Assembly (NCBI GenBank): GCA_944389015.1
Contig: CALXKS010000040.1
Coordinates: 1-32,651 of the forward strand
Direction of reading: 5' to 3'
From: an uncultured Spirochaetaceae bacterium
GTDB lineage: Bacteria; Spirochaetota; Spirochaetia; Sphaerochaetales; Sphaerochaetaceae
DNA: 32,651 nucleotides
Each line of letters starts with the position of its first letter. Position 1 is the first letter of the stretch. Positions 7,718-15,595 of the stretch are shown here, one piece after another. Position numbers and translations under genes: made by a program. The notes under the pieces were generated by a model, which saw only the letters and a list, made by a program, of their open reading frames with translations, searched no databases and had not been told where the DNA came from.

Positions 7718-9379
7718 CTAATTCCTGATTTCTGCTATTCTCTCTTCTGCTGATTTCTTATATGCCAGCAGTCTGTCGCCATCGAGCATGTAAAGCATCT
7801 GATGTCCATAGCATTTTCCCCTTACAAGTTTCTTATATCGTTCAGCGAGGCTTTCGTACGGAAGAAGACTCTCTCTAGCCCTCTCGAGATATCCCTCTTT
7901 ATGGTTTTCTGCCATTAGAACATACATATAGGTTCTGACTTCCAATGCGAATCCTTCAATATATGCAGGAAAGGCTTCAGTAAGGAAATCCAGATACTCC
8001 TGAATTGAAGGGGCAATGTCTGCTTTTCTCGATTTTATGAAATCGGAAAGATCATGTGCCATTTTCAGGGCTTCTTCCTTTTCTTTCTTTAGGAAGGCTA
8101 TATTTTCTTCAGTAGGTTTGAATATATCTGTGCATCCCGGTTCCCACGCGTCTCTGTTATGCTGGACCATAGGTATATACCATGAATGATCAATACGGTC
8201 AAAAATCTGGCTGTTCAAGGCTAAAAGGTTTTTCTTGCCATACATTCCTTTTGTGATTATTCTGAAACCTTCCTTAACAATATGAGTGAAATAATCAAGA
8301 TCTTCCTTGTTCTTGATTCTGCAATCTACTTGTTTGTATGGGTCCGCTATCAGAGGAGAGAAGAGGCCGCAATCTCCCCATGCCTTATATATTTCATAAT
8401 CAGTTATATCAAGATTATTTGAGATCATAGCTGCGCCGATAGCATTCACGATATTGAAACTGTTGAAAACACTTGCCTGTGTCATGTTCTCCCAATCAGT
8501 TCGTATCATTATGCCTTTGACGCCTTTGTCGTAGCATCTTATCAAACGTTCATGAATATCCTCGACAACTGAACAAGGGAATGCTCCTAGTGCAAAAAAC
8601 TGACCCCATGTATCAAATTCGACCCACTGATTATCGCTTTTGCCAATAGCTGGATTGTCAATGGAGACAGGATAATAATCATGTGGGGCTTTCTTAACCG
8701 CCATTATGATATCTTTGGAAACTGACTCAACAGCATCAAGCATGGAATCCTGGTTCGTCTTGTCATATGCAAAATCCCTTACAACGAATTTCTTTCCTTT
8801 TTCGAAGATCGGTTTATACATTGCGGTAATAAGTTTCTTATACCATTCGCCGATATCGGTATTCTGACATCTACTGCAATGGCATTTATTCGCAGAAATT
8901 GTTACCTTGCTTTCTTTTGTACCCAGGCTTACTATTACGCCTGCAACTTCTGGAAACATATCCAGGAATTCACGGTATTTGCCTTCTACGTATTCAAAAA
9001 GAAAAGGATGAGTTGCACAGATTTTGCCATCTGTCCCTATTACTTCGGGATATTTGTAGATAAGGTGGTCATCGAAGTTGAATTCTTTTGTCTCAACATA
9101 GAATTCCAGATTATTCTTAGCACATCGTTCAAGAACAGCTTTTAAATAATACTGATTATTTTTTGTTATACTATTCCGGACAGGATTGTATTCCATTATG
9201 TCTTCTTTTGAGAAAAACGTGGAAGGAAATACAACTCTGTCAACAAATTCATTGCAATGGAAGATTATACCGGTACAGCAATATCGTTTTGCAATTTCAA
9301 TTGCTCTATCAACATAATAGATATTCCACATGCCCGTACTGTGCAGTTCCAGCAGGCGATTCTCAAATGCTCTTCTCAT
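7718..9379 (-). CDS. Glycosidase-like barrel protein (paralogue 2)
   Basis: This 553-residue protein is a paralogue of 3908-5629 with the same order of blocks: IIFHCNEFVDRVVFP, KICATHPFLFEY, FPEVAGVIVSLGTKES, a CHCSRC cysteine cluster, FVVRDFAYD, KAPHDYYP, WVEFDTWGQFFALG and IMIRTDWENM, then a helical tail. The first half-barrel and the R-T-D-W-E strand are the best conserved. No signal peptide, so cytoplasmic. I take the ATG at 9379 (MRRAFENRLLELHSTG) with a weak AAGGAA upstream; an extension to 9544 would overlap tctC. It is three bases ahead of the MFS permease. The intracellular glycosidase-like role is inferred from strand motifs only. Confidence 0.65.
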   Translation of the reverse strand: MRRAFENRLLELHSTGMWNIYYVDRAIEIAKRYCCTGIIFHCNEFVDRVVFPSTFFSKEDIMEYNPVRNSITKNNQYYLKAVLERCAKNNLEFYVETKEFNFDDHLIYKYPEVIGTDGKICATHPFLFEYVEGKYREFLDMFPEVAGVIVSLGTKESKVTISANKCHCSRCQNTDIGEWYKKLITAMYKPIFEKGKKFVVRDFAYDKTNQDSMLDAVESVSKDIIMAVKKAPHDYYPVSIDNPAIGKSDNQWVEFDTWGQFFALGAFPCSVVEDIHERLIRCYDKGVKGIMIRTDWENMTQASVFNSFNIVNAIGAAMISNNLDITDYEIYKAWGDCGLFSPLIADPYKQVDCRIKNKEDLDYFTHIVKEGFRIITKGMYGKKNLLALNSQIFDRIDHSWYIPMVQHNRDAWEPGCTDIFKPTEENIAFLKKEKEEALKMAHDLSDFIKSRKADIAPSIQEYLDFLTEAFPAYIEGFALEVRTYMYVLMAENHKEGYLERARESLLPYESLAERYKKLVRGKCYGHQMLYMLDGDRLLAYKKSAEERIAEIRN

Positions 9380-9416
9380 TTTAATATTCCTTGGATTCCA
9401 ACTTGGTAGTACCGGA

Positions 9417-9438
9417 CAGTGGATAGAATCGACCACTG
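9417..9438 (-). other. Hairpin just after tctC (operon 1)
   Basis: On the minus strand CAGTGG and CCACTG pair around a 10-base loop, 17 bases past the tctC stop and before the barrel gene. There is no T run, so it is more likely an RNA-stability or partial-attenuation element than a full terminator. The other transporter operon has a hairpin in the same place. Confidence 0.5.
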
Positions 9439-9455
9439 CCCAGTTTCGGGATAAA

Positions 9456-10457
9456 TCAGTCAAGTCTGCCTTCAAGAGCAGAGAAAATCTCTTTGTAGTT
9501 TGCGACTGATTCGTCAATGAATGCAGAGAATTCATCAGCATCAAGATATGCAGGTATCATGCCGAGCTTTTCAGTTTCTTCCATTATCACAGGATCAGCA
9601 AGAGCATTCCTGAAGCATTCTCTATAGAAATCAATAATATTCTGAGGAGTTCCTTTCGGAAGAGAGAATCCCTGGAATCCTACGTTGGTAAGCCATGGAT
9701 ATCCCTGTTCTACTGAAGTAGGAACATCTGCATATACAGAATCTGTAAGCCTTTCTGTATTCAGAACAGCAATAGCCCGGAGATCTCCGGATCTTACATA
9801 TTCACGACCATCATTCGGGGCCTGAACGGTTATATCAGCATGTCCTCCAAGAACAGCTGCTATTGCGGAAGCTCCACCATCGTATACGACGGCTGTGACA
9901 TCTCCGCCGTTCTTCATAGCAAAGTATTCCATTTCCCAGTGGGAATTTCCGCCCTTGGAATTACATGCAAGAATCATCTCTCTGCTGAGGATCTCATTTT
10001 TCAGATCCTCTAGGTTATAGATTCCGCTATCAGATCTTACATAGACGACGAAAGTAGATACAGCAGACCTGCAGATTGGTTCTACCATTTCATAATACAC
10101 ATATGGCTGTGTTGTTGTAGATGTAGGAAGTACGACCATAGGTGTTGAGGTATTGCCAATAGTAAAGCCGTCAGGTTTTGAAGTGACGAATTTAGTTAGG
10201 CCGATAGCACATCCACCACCAGGAACATTCTCGACAACGAGTGTTGTATCAGGGAAATATTTGGCACCATTATTTACGATAGCACGTACTGTTAAATCGC
10301 TTGATCCTCCAGCTCCAAATGGGACGATTATGTTTACATTGCCTCCCTTAGGTGTCCATGCACCAGATGAATCTGCTGCCGCAGCTTCTGAGCCTCCCTG
10401 GGCAAAAAGCATAAGCGACAGACATAAAACAAGCATTACACTAATAATTCTTTTCAT
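9456..10457 (-). CDS. tctC: Tripartite tricarboxylate transporter binding protein TctC (operon 1)
   Basis: This 333-residue periplasmic binding protein has an N-terminal signal, MKRIISVMLVLCLSLMLFAQGGSE, with no lipobox cysteine after the hydrophobic core. The mature part has the Bug/TctC ligand loop IVPFGAGGSSDLTVRA and later GGHADITVQAPND. It captures a carboxylate for the TctAB membrane part; Bug proteins typically bind the carboxylate through the loop following the first strand. The start is supported by AAAGGAGG upstream. It follows tctA by 12 bases. Ligand unknown; the surrounding dehydrogenases suggest a sugar or organic acid. Confidence 0.92.
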   Translation of the reverse strand: MKRIISVMLVLCLSLMLFAQGGSEAAAADSSGAWTPKGGNVNIIVPFGAGGSSDLTVRAIVNNGAKYFPDTTLVVENVPGGGCAIGLTKFVTSKPDGFTIGNTSTPMVVLPTSTTTQPYVYYEMVEPICRSAVSTFVVYVRSDSGIYNLEDLKNEILSREMILACNSKGGNSHWEMEYFAMKNGGDVTAVVYDGGASAIAAVLGGHADITVQAPNDGREYVRSGDLRAIAVLNTERLTDSVYADVPTSVEQGYPWLTNVGFQGFSLPKGTPQNIIDFYRECFRNALADPVIMEETEKLGMIPAYLDADEFSAFIDESVANYKEIFSALEGRLD

Positions 10458-10469
10458 AGAATCCTCCTT

Positions 10470-11984
10470 TTATTTAGTGTTTTTTGTTTTTGCGAAATTA
10501 TAGAAATTCTTACCTGCCGAGTATAAAAAGAATATGATTGCGGCTAGGAATATCACTCCTCCGATTGGACGATTGATAAATGCGGATAATAGATTACCTT
10601 TGTATAATGTCATCGTGCCGACAAAAGCATCTTCAAGTGTTCCACAGAGGAATAAACTTACAGCAAGGGCTGCCATGTTGTATCCACATACATTCAGGAA
10701 GAAACCGAAGAAGCCGCAGACAACCATCACGCCAAGGTCAAAAACACTTCCATTGATTGCATAACCACCGGCGAAAGTAACCATGGTTATTATAGGCATA
10801 AGAATAGAGAAGTTGACCTTTAGCATACTTGCCCATATCCCGACAAATGGAAGATTGATAATCAGCAGGATGATATTTCCAATGAGCATGCTTCCTATCA
10901 GACCCCAGAACAAATCCGGATGCTCTGTTATGAAAAGAGGTCCAGGAGTAATTCCGTGCACGATGAATGCGCTCATCATGATTGCCATAGAGGATGAGAA
11001 TGGGATGCCAAGAGAAAGGAGCGGAACCATGCTTCCGTAGACTGCAGCATTGTTGGTTGCCTCTGGAGCAGCGACTCCCACAATCGATCCTTCTCCGAAT
11101 TCTTCCGGATGTTTGCTCAATGAGCGTTCAAGCCCATAAGCGAAGAAGGTTGCAAGTGTTCCTCCGCATCCAGGAATAAGCCCCATACCGAAACCTAGGC
11201 AGCTGCATCTTACTACAGTTTTCCATATAGCTTTGAAATCTGATTTCGTAGGATACAGATCTGCTTTGGAATAATTCATTATCTCACCGGATTCTTCTTC
11301 CCCTGCAATGGCGAACAGTAATTCCGTAATTCCATACACGCCCATTATGAATGTGACGAACTCGACACCTTTGAAAAGATCTACAACACCAAAGGTAAAT
11401 CTCAGAGACCCAAAAACCTCATCCAGTCCGATGCATCCGATGAGAACGCCTAAACATACGACAATAAGTCCTTTGAGCATATTCTTTGATGCTACAGTTG
11501 TAAGAAGGACCAATCCAAAGATTATGATGGCGAAAAATTCAACTTTGCCGAACTGGAGTGCTACTCTGGAAAGCATAGTTGCAAAGATCGTAAGACCTAT
11601 TATGCCTATGCATCCACCGAGGAATGAGCTTATTGCGGAGATTGATAGAGCTTTCCCACCTTTTCCTTTCTTTGCCAAGGGGTTTCCGTCAAAACATGTT
11701 ACTATGCTTGTTGCTTCTCCTGGAATATTTATGAGAATAGAGGTTATCGCACCACCGTATGCTGATCCGAAATAAATTCCGCTGAGCATGATCAAAGCAG
11801 TGAGTGGATCGAATCCATATGTGACAGGAAGCAGTATTGCAACAGTTCCTGAGATTCCAATGCCAGGGAGAACTCCGATAAGCGAGCCTATCAAAGAGCC
11901 TATTGTACAGCACAGAAGATTCTGCAGAGTCAGACAAGAGAGTATTCCTTTTCCCAGTAGAATGAACGAACTTAGTATTTCCAT
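10470..11984 (-). CDS. tctA: Tripartite tricarboxylate transporter large permease TctA (operon 1)
   Basis: This 504-residue protein has about twelve membrane segments and the repeated TctA signatures: IGSLIGVLPGIGISGTVAILLP near the start, ILINIPGEATSIVTCFDG around 80-100, and the second-half copies GFGMGLIPGCGGTLATFFAY and GVAAPEATNNAAVYGSMVPLL. These two G/P-rich loops form the probable substrate pathway. It is the sodium- or proton-coupled permease working with TctB and TctC. It sits 10 bases after tctB and 12 before tctC, one transcript. Length is standard for the family. Confidence 0.95.
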   Translation of the reverse strand: MEILSSFILLGKGILSCLTLQNLLCCTIGSLIGSLIGVLPGIGISGTVAILLPVTYGFDPLTALIMLSGIYFGSAYGGAITSILINIPGEATSIVTCFDGNPLAKKGKGGKALSISAISSFLGGCIGIIGLTIFATMLSRVALQFGKVEFFAIIIFGLVLLTTVASKNMLKGLIVVCLGVLIGCIGLDEVFGSLRFTFGVVDLFKGVEFVTFIMGVYGITELLFAIAGEEESGEIMNYSKADLYPTKSDFKAIWKTVVRCSCLGFGMGLIPGCGGTLATFFAYGLERSLSKHPEEFGEGSIVGVAAPEATNNAAVYGSMVPLLSLGIPFSSSMAIMMSAFIVHGITPGPLFITEHPDLFWGLIGSMLIGNIILLIINLPFVGIWASMLKVNFSILMPIITMVTFAGGYAINGSVFDLGVMVVCGFFGFFLNVCGYNMAALAVSLFLCGTLEDAFVGTMTLYKGNLLSAFINRPIGGVIFLAAIIFFLYSAGKNFYNFAKTKNTK

Positions 11985-11994
11985 ATATCACCTC

Positions 11995-12459
11995 TCAGAA
12001 CCAACTGGCTTTTGGCAGCACTATTTTCATTGCGTAATTGAACATGGCGAAAAGGAGGAAAGCTGTTGCAAGCGTAATCAGCAAAGGTTTGAGCCAGCCT
12101 TTTGCTCCTGATAGCTTTATCATGGCAAAAAGGATTATCGTCGTATCAACAAAATATCCTACTTTATCAATTAGGAAGACATATAAGGCACATTCTGCCA
12201 TGTAAATTATCCATTTGTCCCAATGTATATTCTTGAGTTTCTCTGGGATCTCTGGCTTTTTAATGAATTCGAAAACAGTATTTATAATACCGAAAATAAT
12301 GAGTCCAGATGAGAAGATTATCGGAGTGAATCCTCCCTTTGGATTTGTTACAGATCCGAATTCCAATTTTCTGTTTGAATAAATCAGGACGAAAATCCCC
12401 AGGCAAACCAGGAAAATCGATATTATTCTATTTGTCCAGGAAAGCAGTTTCTTTTTCAT
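11995..12459 (-). CDS. tctB: Tripartite tricarboxylate transporter small subunit TctB (operon 1)
   Basis: This 154-residue protein has four predicted membrane segments. It shows the TctB pattern of a first segment (IISIFLVCLGIFVLIYS), then a short loop with PKGGFTPIIFSSGLIIFGIINTVFEF, and a final pair ending FAMFNYAMKIVLPKASWF. It is the small membrane subunit that assembles with TctA; sequence is poorly conserved, so the call leans on size, topology and location directly before tctA. Its first codons overlap the end of the YcxB-like gene by four bases. Confidence 0.85.
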   Translation of the reverse strand: MKKKLLSWTNRIISIFLVCLGIFVLIYSNRKLEFGSVTNPKGGFTPIIFSSGLIIFGIINTVFEFIKKPEIPEKLKNIHWDKWIIYMAECALYVFLIDKVGYFVDTTIILFAMIKLSGAKGWLKPLLITLATAFLLFAMFNYAMKIVLPKASWF

Positions 12460-13004
12460 TGTTTCTCTCCTTTCTTTTTTATGACTATGAGACGCTTCTT
12501 TCTCTTCTCCAATCCATTCGCAAGCCCATATAAGTTATCGAATGTGGTCTCGTTTACCGGGATGCAGACGAATGTTCTCAGGGCCTTGCAGTCAATGTGA
12601 AGGCAATATCTGGTATCCTGCCAGAATTGATTTCGGATTGACTCAATTCCAAGTGGAATAGGAGCAGTCCCGTTAATTGACAATTCCATATTCGATCCAT
12701 GGATAGTTAAGTCGTAGATGCTTCCTTCGCTTTCCTCGATATTCTTTAGAAGAGAAGGCCGGGTAATGATTGTATATAGAAAGAAATATATGAACCCCAA
12801 GGTTATAATAGATGCGAAAATGAGGATCGGATATGTCGCGAGGCTGCCCTCAATAGACCCCAGAAGCATTATTGTTGTCAGTCCGCTGATAGCAACCATC
12901 GCAGCCATTCTTGGAATGCTGAATATTTTTCTGGCGAGTTCTTTCATAAATCTGACATCAGATTCATTGCAGGAAAAATTAAATTCGACATCCTTTTTTC
13001 GCAT
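12456..13004 (-). CDS. YcxB-like two-helix membrane protein
   Basis: This 182-residue protein starts MRKKDVEFNFSCNESDVRFMKEL, has two adjacent membrane helices (about 34-52 and 58-79), and a soluble C-terminal domain whose YDLTIHGSNMELSINGTAPIPLGIESIRNQFWQDTRYCLHID looks like the YcxB-like fold, with a late FVCIPVNETTFDNLYGL block. Function of the family is not known. It is the first gene of the tct operon and overlaps tctB by four bases, so it is translated with the transporter. The ATG lies six bases after a TAAAAT -10 box with no ribosome site, implying a leaderless transcript. Family assignment is moderate. Confidence 0.6.
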   Translation of the reverse strand: MRKKDVEFNFSCNESDVRFMKELARKIFSIPRMAAMVAISGLTTIMLLGSIEGSLATYPILIFASIITLGFIYFFLYTIITRPSLLKNIEESEGSIYDLTIHGSNMELSINGTAPIPLGIESIRNQFWQDTRYCLHIDCKALRTFVCIPVNETTFDNLYGLANGLEKRKKRLIVIKKKGEKQ

Positions 13005-13010
13005 ACGTTA

Positions 13011-13040
13011 ATTTTATAAAGCTAATTTTGTGACACACAA
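13011..13040 (-). promoter_or_regulatory. Promoter of the ycxB-tctBAC-catabolic operon (leaderless)
   Basis: On the minus strand TTGTGT (13035-13040), an 18-base spacer and TAAAAT (13011-13016) end exactly six bases before the ATG at 13004. The -35 sits inside a perfect inverted repeat, TTTGTG-ACA-CACAAA (13027-13041), which could be a regulator site. Confidence 0.55.
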
Positions 13041-13060
13041 ATAAAATCGGGAGTACTTCA

Positions 13061-13102
13061 TTTCATAGTATGGAATTATTGTTTCATGATAAGGAATTCC
13101 CG
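13061..13102. promoter_or_regulatory. Tandem 21-bp repeats, candidate IclR operator
   Basis: TTTCATAGTATGGAATTATTG and the adjacent TTTCATGATAAGGAATTCCCG are two related 21-bp units in a row, two helical turns apart. Across their junction TGGAATTATTGTTTCA (13071-13086) forms an IclR-type imperfect palindrome (TGGAA...TTTCA). Placed between iclR and the operon it could control, it is the best candidate binding site; this is inference. Confidence 0.5.
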
Positions 13103-13222
13103 ATATTGTGATGAATTATCCCTGCGGGTTAAAGATAATGGTGATTTTACAATGCGATCATAGAAAACCGAGGATAGAAACAGCATCGTCATTTGCTTCC
13201 TAGATGGGGTTGAGTGATATTA

Positions 13223-13231
13223 TGTTATAAA
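13223..13231 (+). promoter_or_regulatory. Extended -10 promoter of iclR (leaderless)
   Basis: TGTTATAAA is an extended -10 element (TGn-TATAAA). It is followed by exactly six bases and then the ATG at 13238. No good -35 is seen 17 bases upstream, as is common for extended -10 promoters. Confidence 0.5.
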
Positions 13232-13237
13232 AGAAAT

Positions 13238-14011
13238 ATGGAAAAGGATTATCTTAATTCTGTTGTACACACTCTTATGATTATGGATTTCATCGGCAGT
13301 TCTGGTGAGCAATGGTATTCACTTGCAGATATACAGAAAGGAACTGGATTATCAAAGTCAACAGTCTTCAGGAATCTTCAGGTTCTTTCCAAGTATGATT
13401 ATCTGGAAAAGAATCCCAAAACCTCATTATATAGAATAGGGACGAAAATAGTAGATCTTGCATCTTCAAGGATCAACCTTCTTGAGATTAAAACGGAGAG
13501 TCTCCCTGTTCTCCTGGTCTTGCAAGGAAGAACAAATGCAAATGTGACACTTTATGTGCTTAGTGGTACTGATGTGCTATCTGTCAGTGTCATACGAAGC
13601 AGCAATATAATCATTCAGGATGAAAGCTATGCATATCAGCGGTCTCCTGCTTATTGCTCCAGCCCTGGAAAGTGCTTGTTATCTGGCTTATCCGGCAATG
13701 AACTCGCAAATCTGTTTAAGGATTATGAATTCATAAAATATACGGACAATACTACATCGTCATTTGAAGAACTGAAAAAGGAATTAGGGATAATCCGGGA
13801 ACAAGGATATGCTATAAATTATGGAGAGAAGGAATCCTATACAAGAAGTGTTGCAGTCCCGATTTATGGATATAACGGAAATGTAATTGCTGCAATAGGG
13901 TTGGGAATGACAAAGGATTTCTTCTCAGAAGAACGTCTGTACAATCAATATCTTCCTGAGCTGAAAGTTGCGTCAGAGACCATTTCGCGTAAGATGGGAT
14001 TCTCTAGCTGA
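13238..14011 (+). CDS. IclR-family transcriptional regulator
   Basis: This 257-residue regulator has an N-terminal winged helix-turn-helix at about 5-65 (VVHTLMIMDFIG...LADIQKGTGLSKSTVFRNLQVLSKYDYLEK) and a C-terminal effector domain with the IclR features AYCSSPGKCLLSGLSG, EQGYAINYGEKESYTRSVAVPIYGYNGNVIAAIGL. IclR proteins sense small organic acids. It is divergent from the tctBAC/barrel/SDR operon, so it likely controls it. ATG at 13238 is preferred over a GTG at 13214 because the helix-turn-helix then starts at the usual place; that ATG has no ribosome site and lies six bases after an extended -10, indicating a leaderless mRNA. Its 3' end overlaps the AEC gene by eight bases. Confidence 0.9.
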   Translation: MEKDYLNSVVHTLMIMDFIGSSGEQWYSLADIQKGTGLSKSTVFRNLQVLSKYDYLEKNPKTSLYRIGTKIVDLASSRINLLEIKTESLPVLLVLQGRTNANVTLYVLSGTDVLSVSVIRSSNIIIQDESYAYQRSPAYCSSPGKCLLSGLSGNELANLFKDYEFIKYTDNTTSSFEELKKELGIIREQGYAINYGEKESYTRSVAVPIYGYNGNVIAAIGLGMTKDFFSEERLYNQYLPELKVASETISRKMGFSS

Positions 14012-14924
14012 CAGACCAGAGCAGATTTGCAATAGCAACAATGATAGGTATTGTTATGATTGATATTAGGGTGGAGATGACAACTGTCTGCCCTCCATAA
14101 ATATAATCCTTATCATATAGATCCGCGTAAAGCCCAACATTTGAACCAACCGGGCTTGCTGCTGTAATCAGAATGGCTATTTTGATGGTATTGTACATTG
14201 ACGGAATCAAGGCAAGGATAAGTATTGTAAGAAAAGGAATTATCATCAATCTGATTGATGAGATCCAGTATAATCTGATTCGTTGCAGAGTTTCTTTCAG
14301 ATTTGATTTCGCAATATATGTTCCCAGAATGATCATACCCAGAAATGTGTTTGCAGCTGCCGCATAATCAACACAGCTCTGGAAAACCATTGGTAAACGG
14401 AAGTTCGCAAGGGCGAATATCAGTCCAAATGCAGATGCAATGAAAACGGGAGCTTTCAGGAAGGCTTTCAGCTGCATTTTTGAGGGATCACCGCTCAGTA
14501 TGGCTGCCCCGTATGTAAATTGCAGAACATTTACAAGGACTACAAATGGCACGATATACAGAACGGCCTCAGGGGATATTACCGCGGAGACCAAAGGTAC
14601 TGAAAAGAATCCTGTGCTGGGGAATGTTGCTGCAAAAGCGTCAACAGGATCTTTTCCGCATAGCAATCGGGATATGATTATCGAGGCAAGAAGACATATA
14701 AAGCAGATAACAAAACAGAGCAAGAAGATTTTCGGATTTGAATGCAGGTCATTGCTGAGAAAGCTATTTAAAATGACGCAAGGTAATACAATATAAATGA
14801 CGATATTCCCAAGAATCCTGCAGCCTTCCTCTGAAATAACATTACGCCGGAATAGAATAAACCCGATTGATGCCAGAAGAAACATTACGGAAATCTGCTT
14901 TATCAATAGAATCAATATTGGCAT
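14004..14924 (-). CDS. AEC-family transporter (auxin efflux carrier type)
   Basis: This 306-residue protein has about ten membrane segments. The start LIKQISVMFLLASIGFILFRRNVISEEG...LGNIVIYIVLPCVILNSF is the AEC signature, and the end has ASPVGSNVGLYADLYDKDYIYGGQTVVISTLISIITIPI, the second half's P..NV and G...V.ST. motifs. Bacterial AEC members move malate, malonate and other organic acids. It points towards iclR and overlaps its end by eight bases, so no terminator fits between them. AAGGAG seven bases upstream of the ATG supports the start. It may belong to the same acid-use programme, but it has its own promoter. Confidence 0.88.
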   Translation of the reverse strand: MPILILLIKQISVMFLLASIGFILFRRNVISEEGCRILGNIVIYIVLPCVILNSFLSNDLHSNPKIFLLCFVICFICLLASIIISRLLCGKDPVDAFAATFPSTGFFSVPLVSAVISPEAVLYIVPFVVLVNVLQFTYGAAILSGDPSKMQLKAFLKAPVFIASAFGLIFALANFRLPMVFQSCVDYAAAANTFLGMIILGTYIAKSNLKETLQRIRLYWISSIRLMIIPFLTILILALIPSMYNTIKIAILITAASPVGSNVGLYADLYDKDYIYGGQTVVISTLISIITIPIIVAIANLLWSVS

Positions 14925-15533
14925 TGCGTGCTCCTTCGTAATCAGTTTTTCAGGAGGTGTATCAGAGGCAGATAATAGAATTGTCTTATCACCATCAAAG
15001 CCCAGTAGCTCCCCTTTTTCTGGTTATTGGAGTGAGTGTTCACTAAAAAGATGACATGGTTATCCACAATCAGAAAAAGACCATTCCCTGTAGTTGTTTT
15101 ATAATAAAAACACATGATGTAAAGCATTATCGGTTTTTCCGATTCCGCCTGATGGAACCTTGGTTCATATTGTGCATTTTGCTAGATCGATGTTTTGGGA
15201 CTATGGAATAAGGCCAATTGTGCAGATAGGGCTAGAGTTTATCTGTAGGATGTATTTGCTCTGATATATTGACGAAGGCTCAGAGATGAACTATGAGAAT
15301 TACTATCTTGTACAAAGGAGTTTGATCTTTATTTCAGTTCCCAGAGTAAGACATTCAATTGAATATCCTGATTTGCAACAACCATTCCCTTTGGCATTAG
15401 GATAATATGAATGATATCCAGATGAGACTCTAAATCCATAAGAAATGATACTAAATGTGCTTATAAGGCTGTTATATACATTTTTTGTATGTTTTGATGA
15501 TCAATAATCCAGCAGGTTGCTCGAATGGATTCT
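14925..15533. other. Gene-free stretch, A+T-rich
   Basis: No open frame with family likeness and no tRNA. The left part must hold the AEC promoter; an A+T-rich near-palindrome, GTTTTATAATAAAAAC, lies near 15095-15110. Small hairpins (ATCGG-T5-CCGAT near 15128-15142; AGTGA/TCACT near 15032) have no clear role. The right end leads into the biotin operator. The base composition changes near here: genes to the right are visibly richer in G+C. Confidence 0.5.
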
Positions 15534-15567
15534 ATTGTAAACCAATTTATATAATATAGTTTACAAT
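15534..15567. promoter_or_regulatory. BirA-type biotin operator over the bioMNY promoter
   Basis: ATTGTAAACC (15534-15543) and GTTTACAAT (15559-15567) are inverted arms separated by 15 bases, the layout of bacterial BirA operators (TTGT.AACC-N14-16-GGTT.ACAA). A TATAAT (15550-15555) lies between the arms, and TTTACA (15560-15565) on the right arm is a good -35 for a TACTCT box 17 bases further on. BirA bound to biotinyl-AMP would block either promoter. The three downstream genes form a biotin transporter, which supports the call. Confidence 0.85.
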
Positions 15568-15595
15568 ATGCTTCATTAATGGTACTCTCCACAGC

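Noticed and set aside
9380..9544. N-terminal extension of barrel paralogue 2
   Set aside because: It overlaps the end of tctC and its sequence has no counterpart in paralogue 1.
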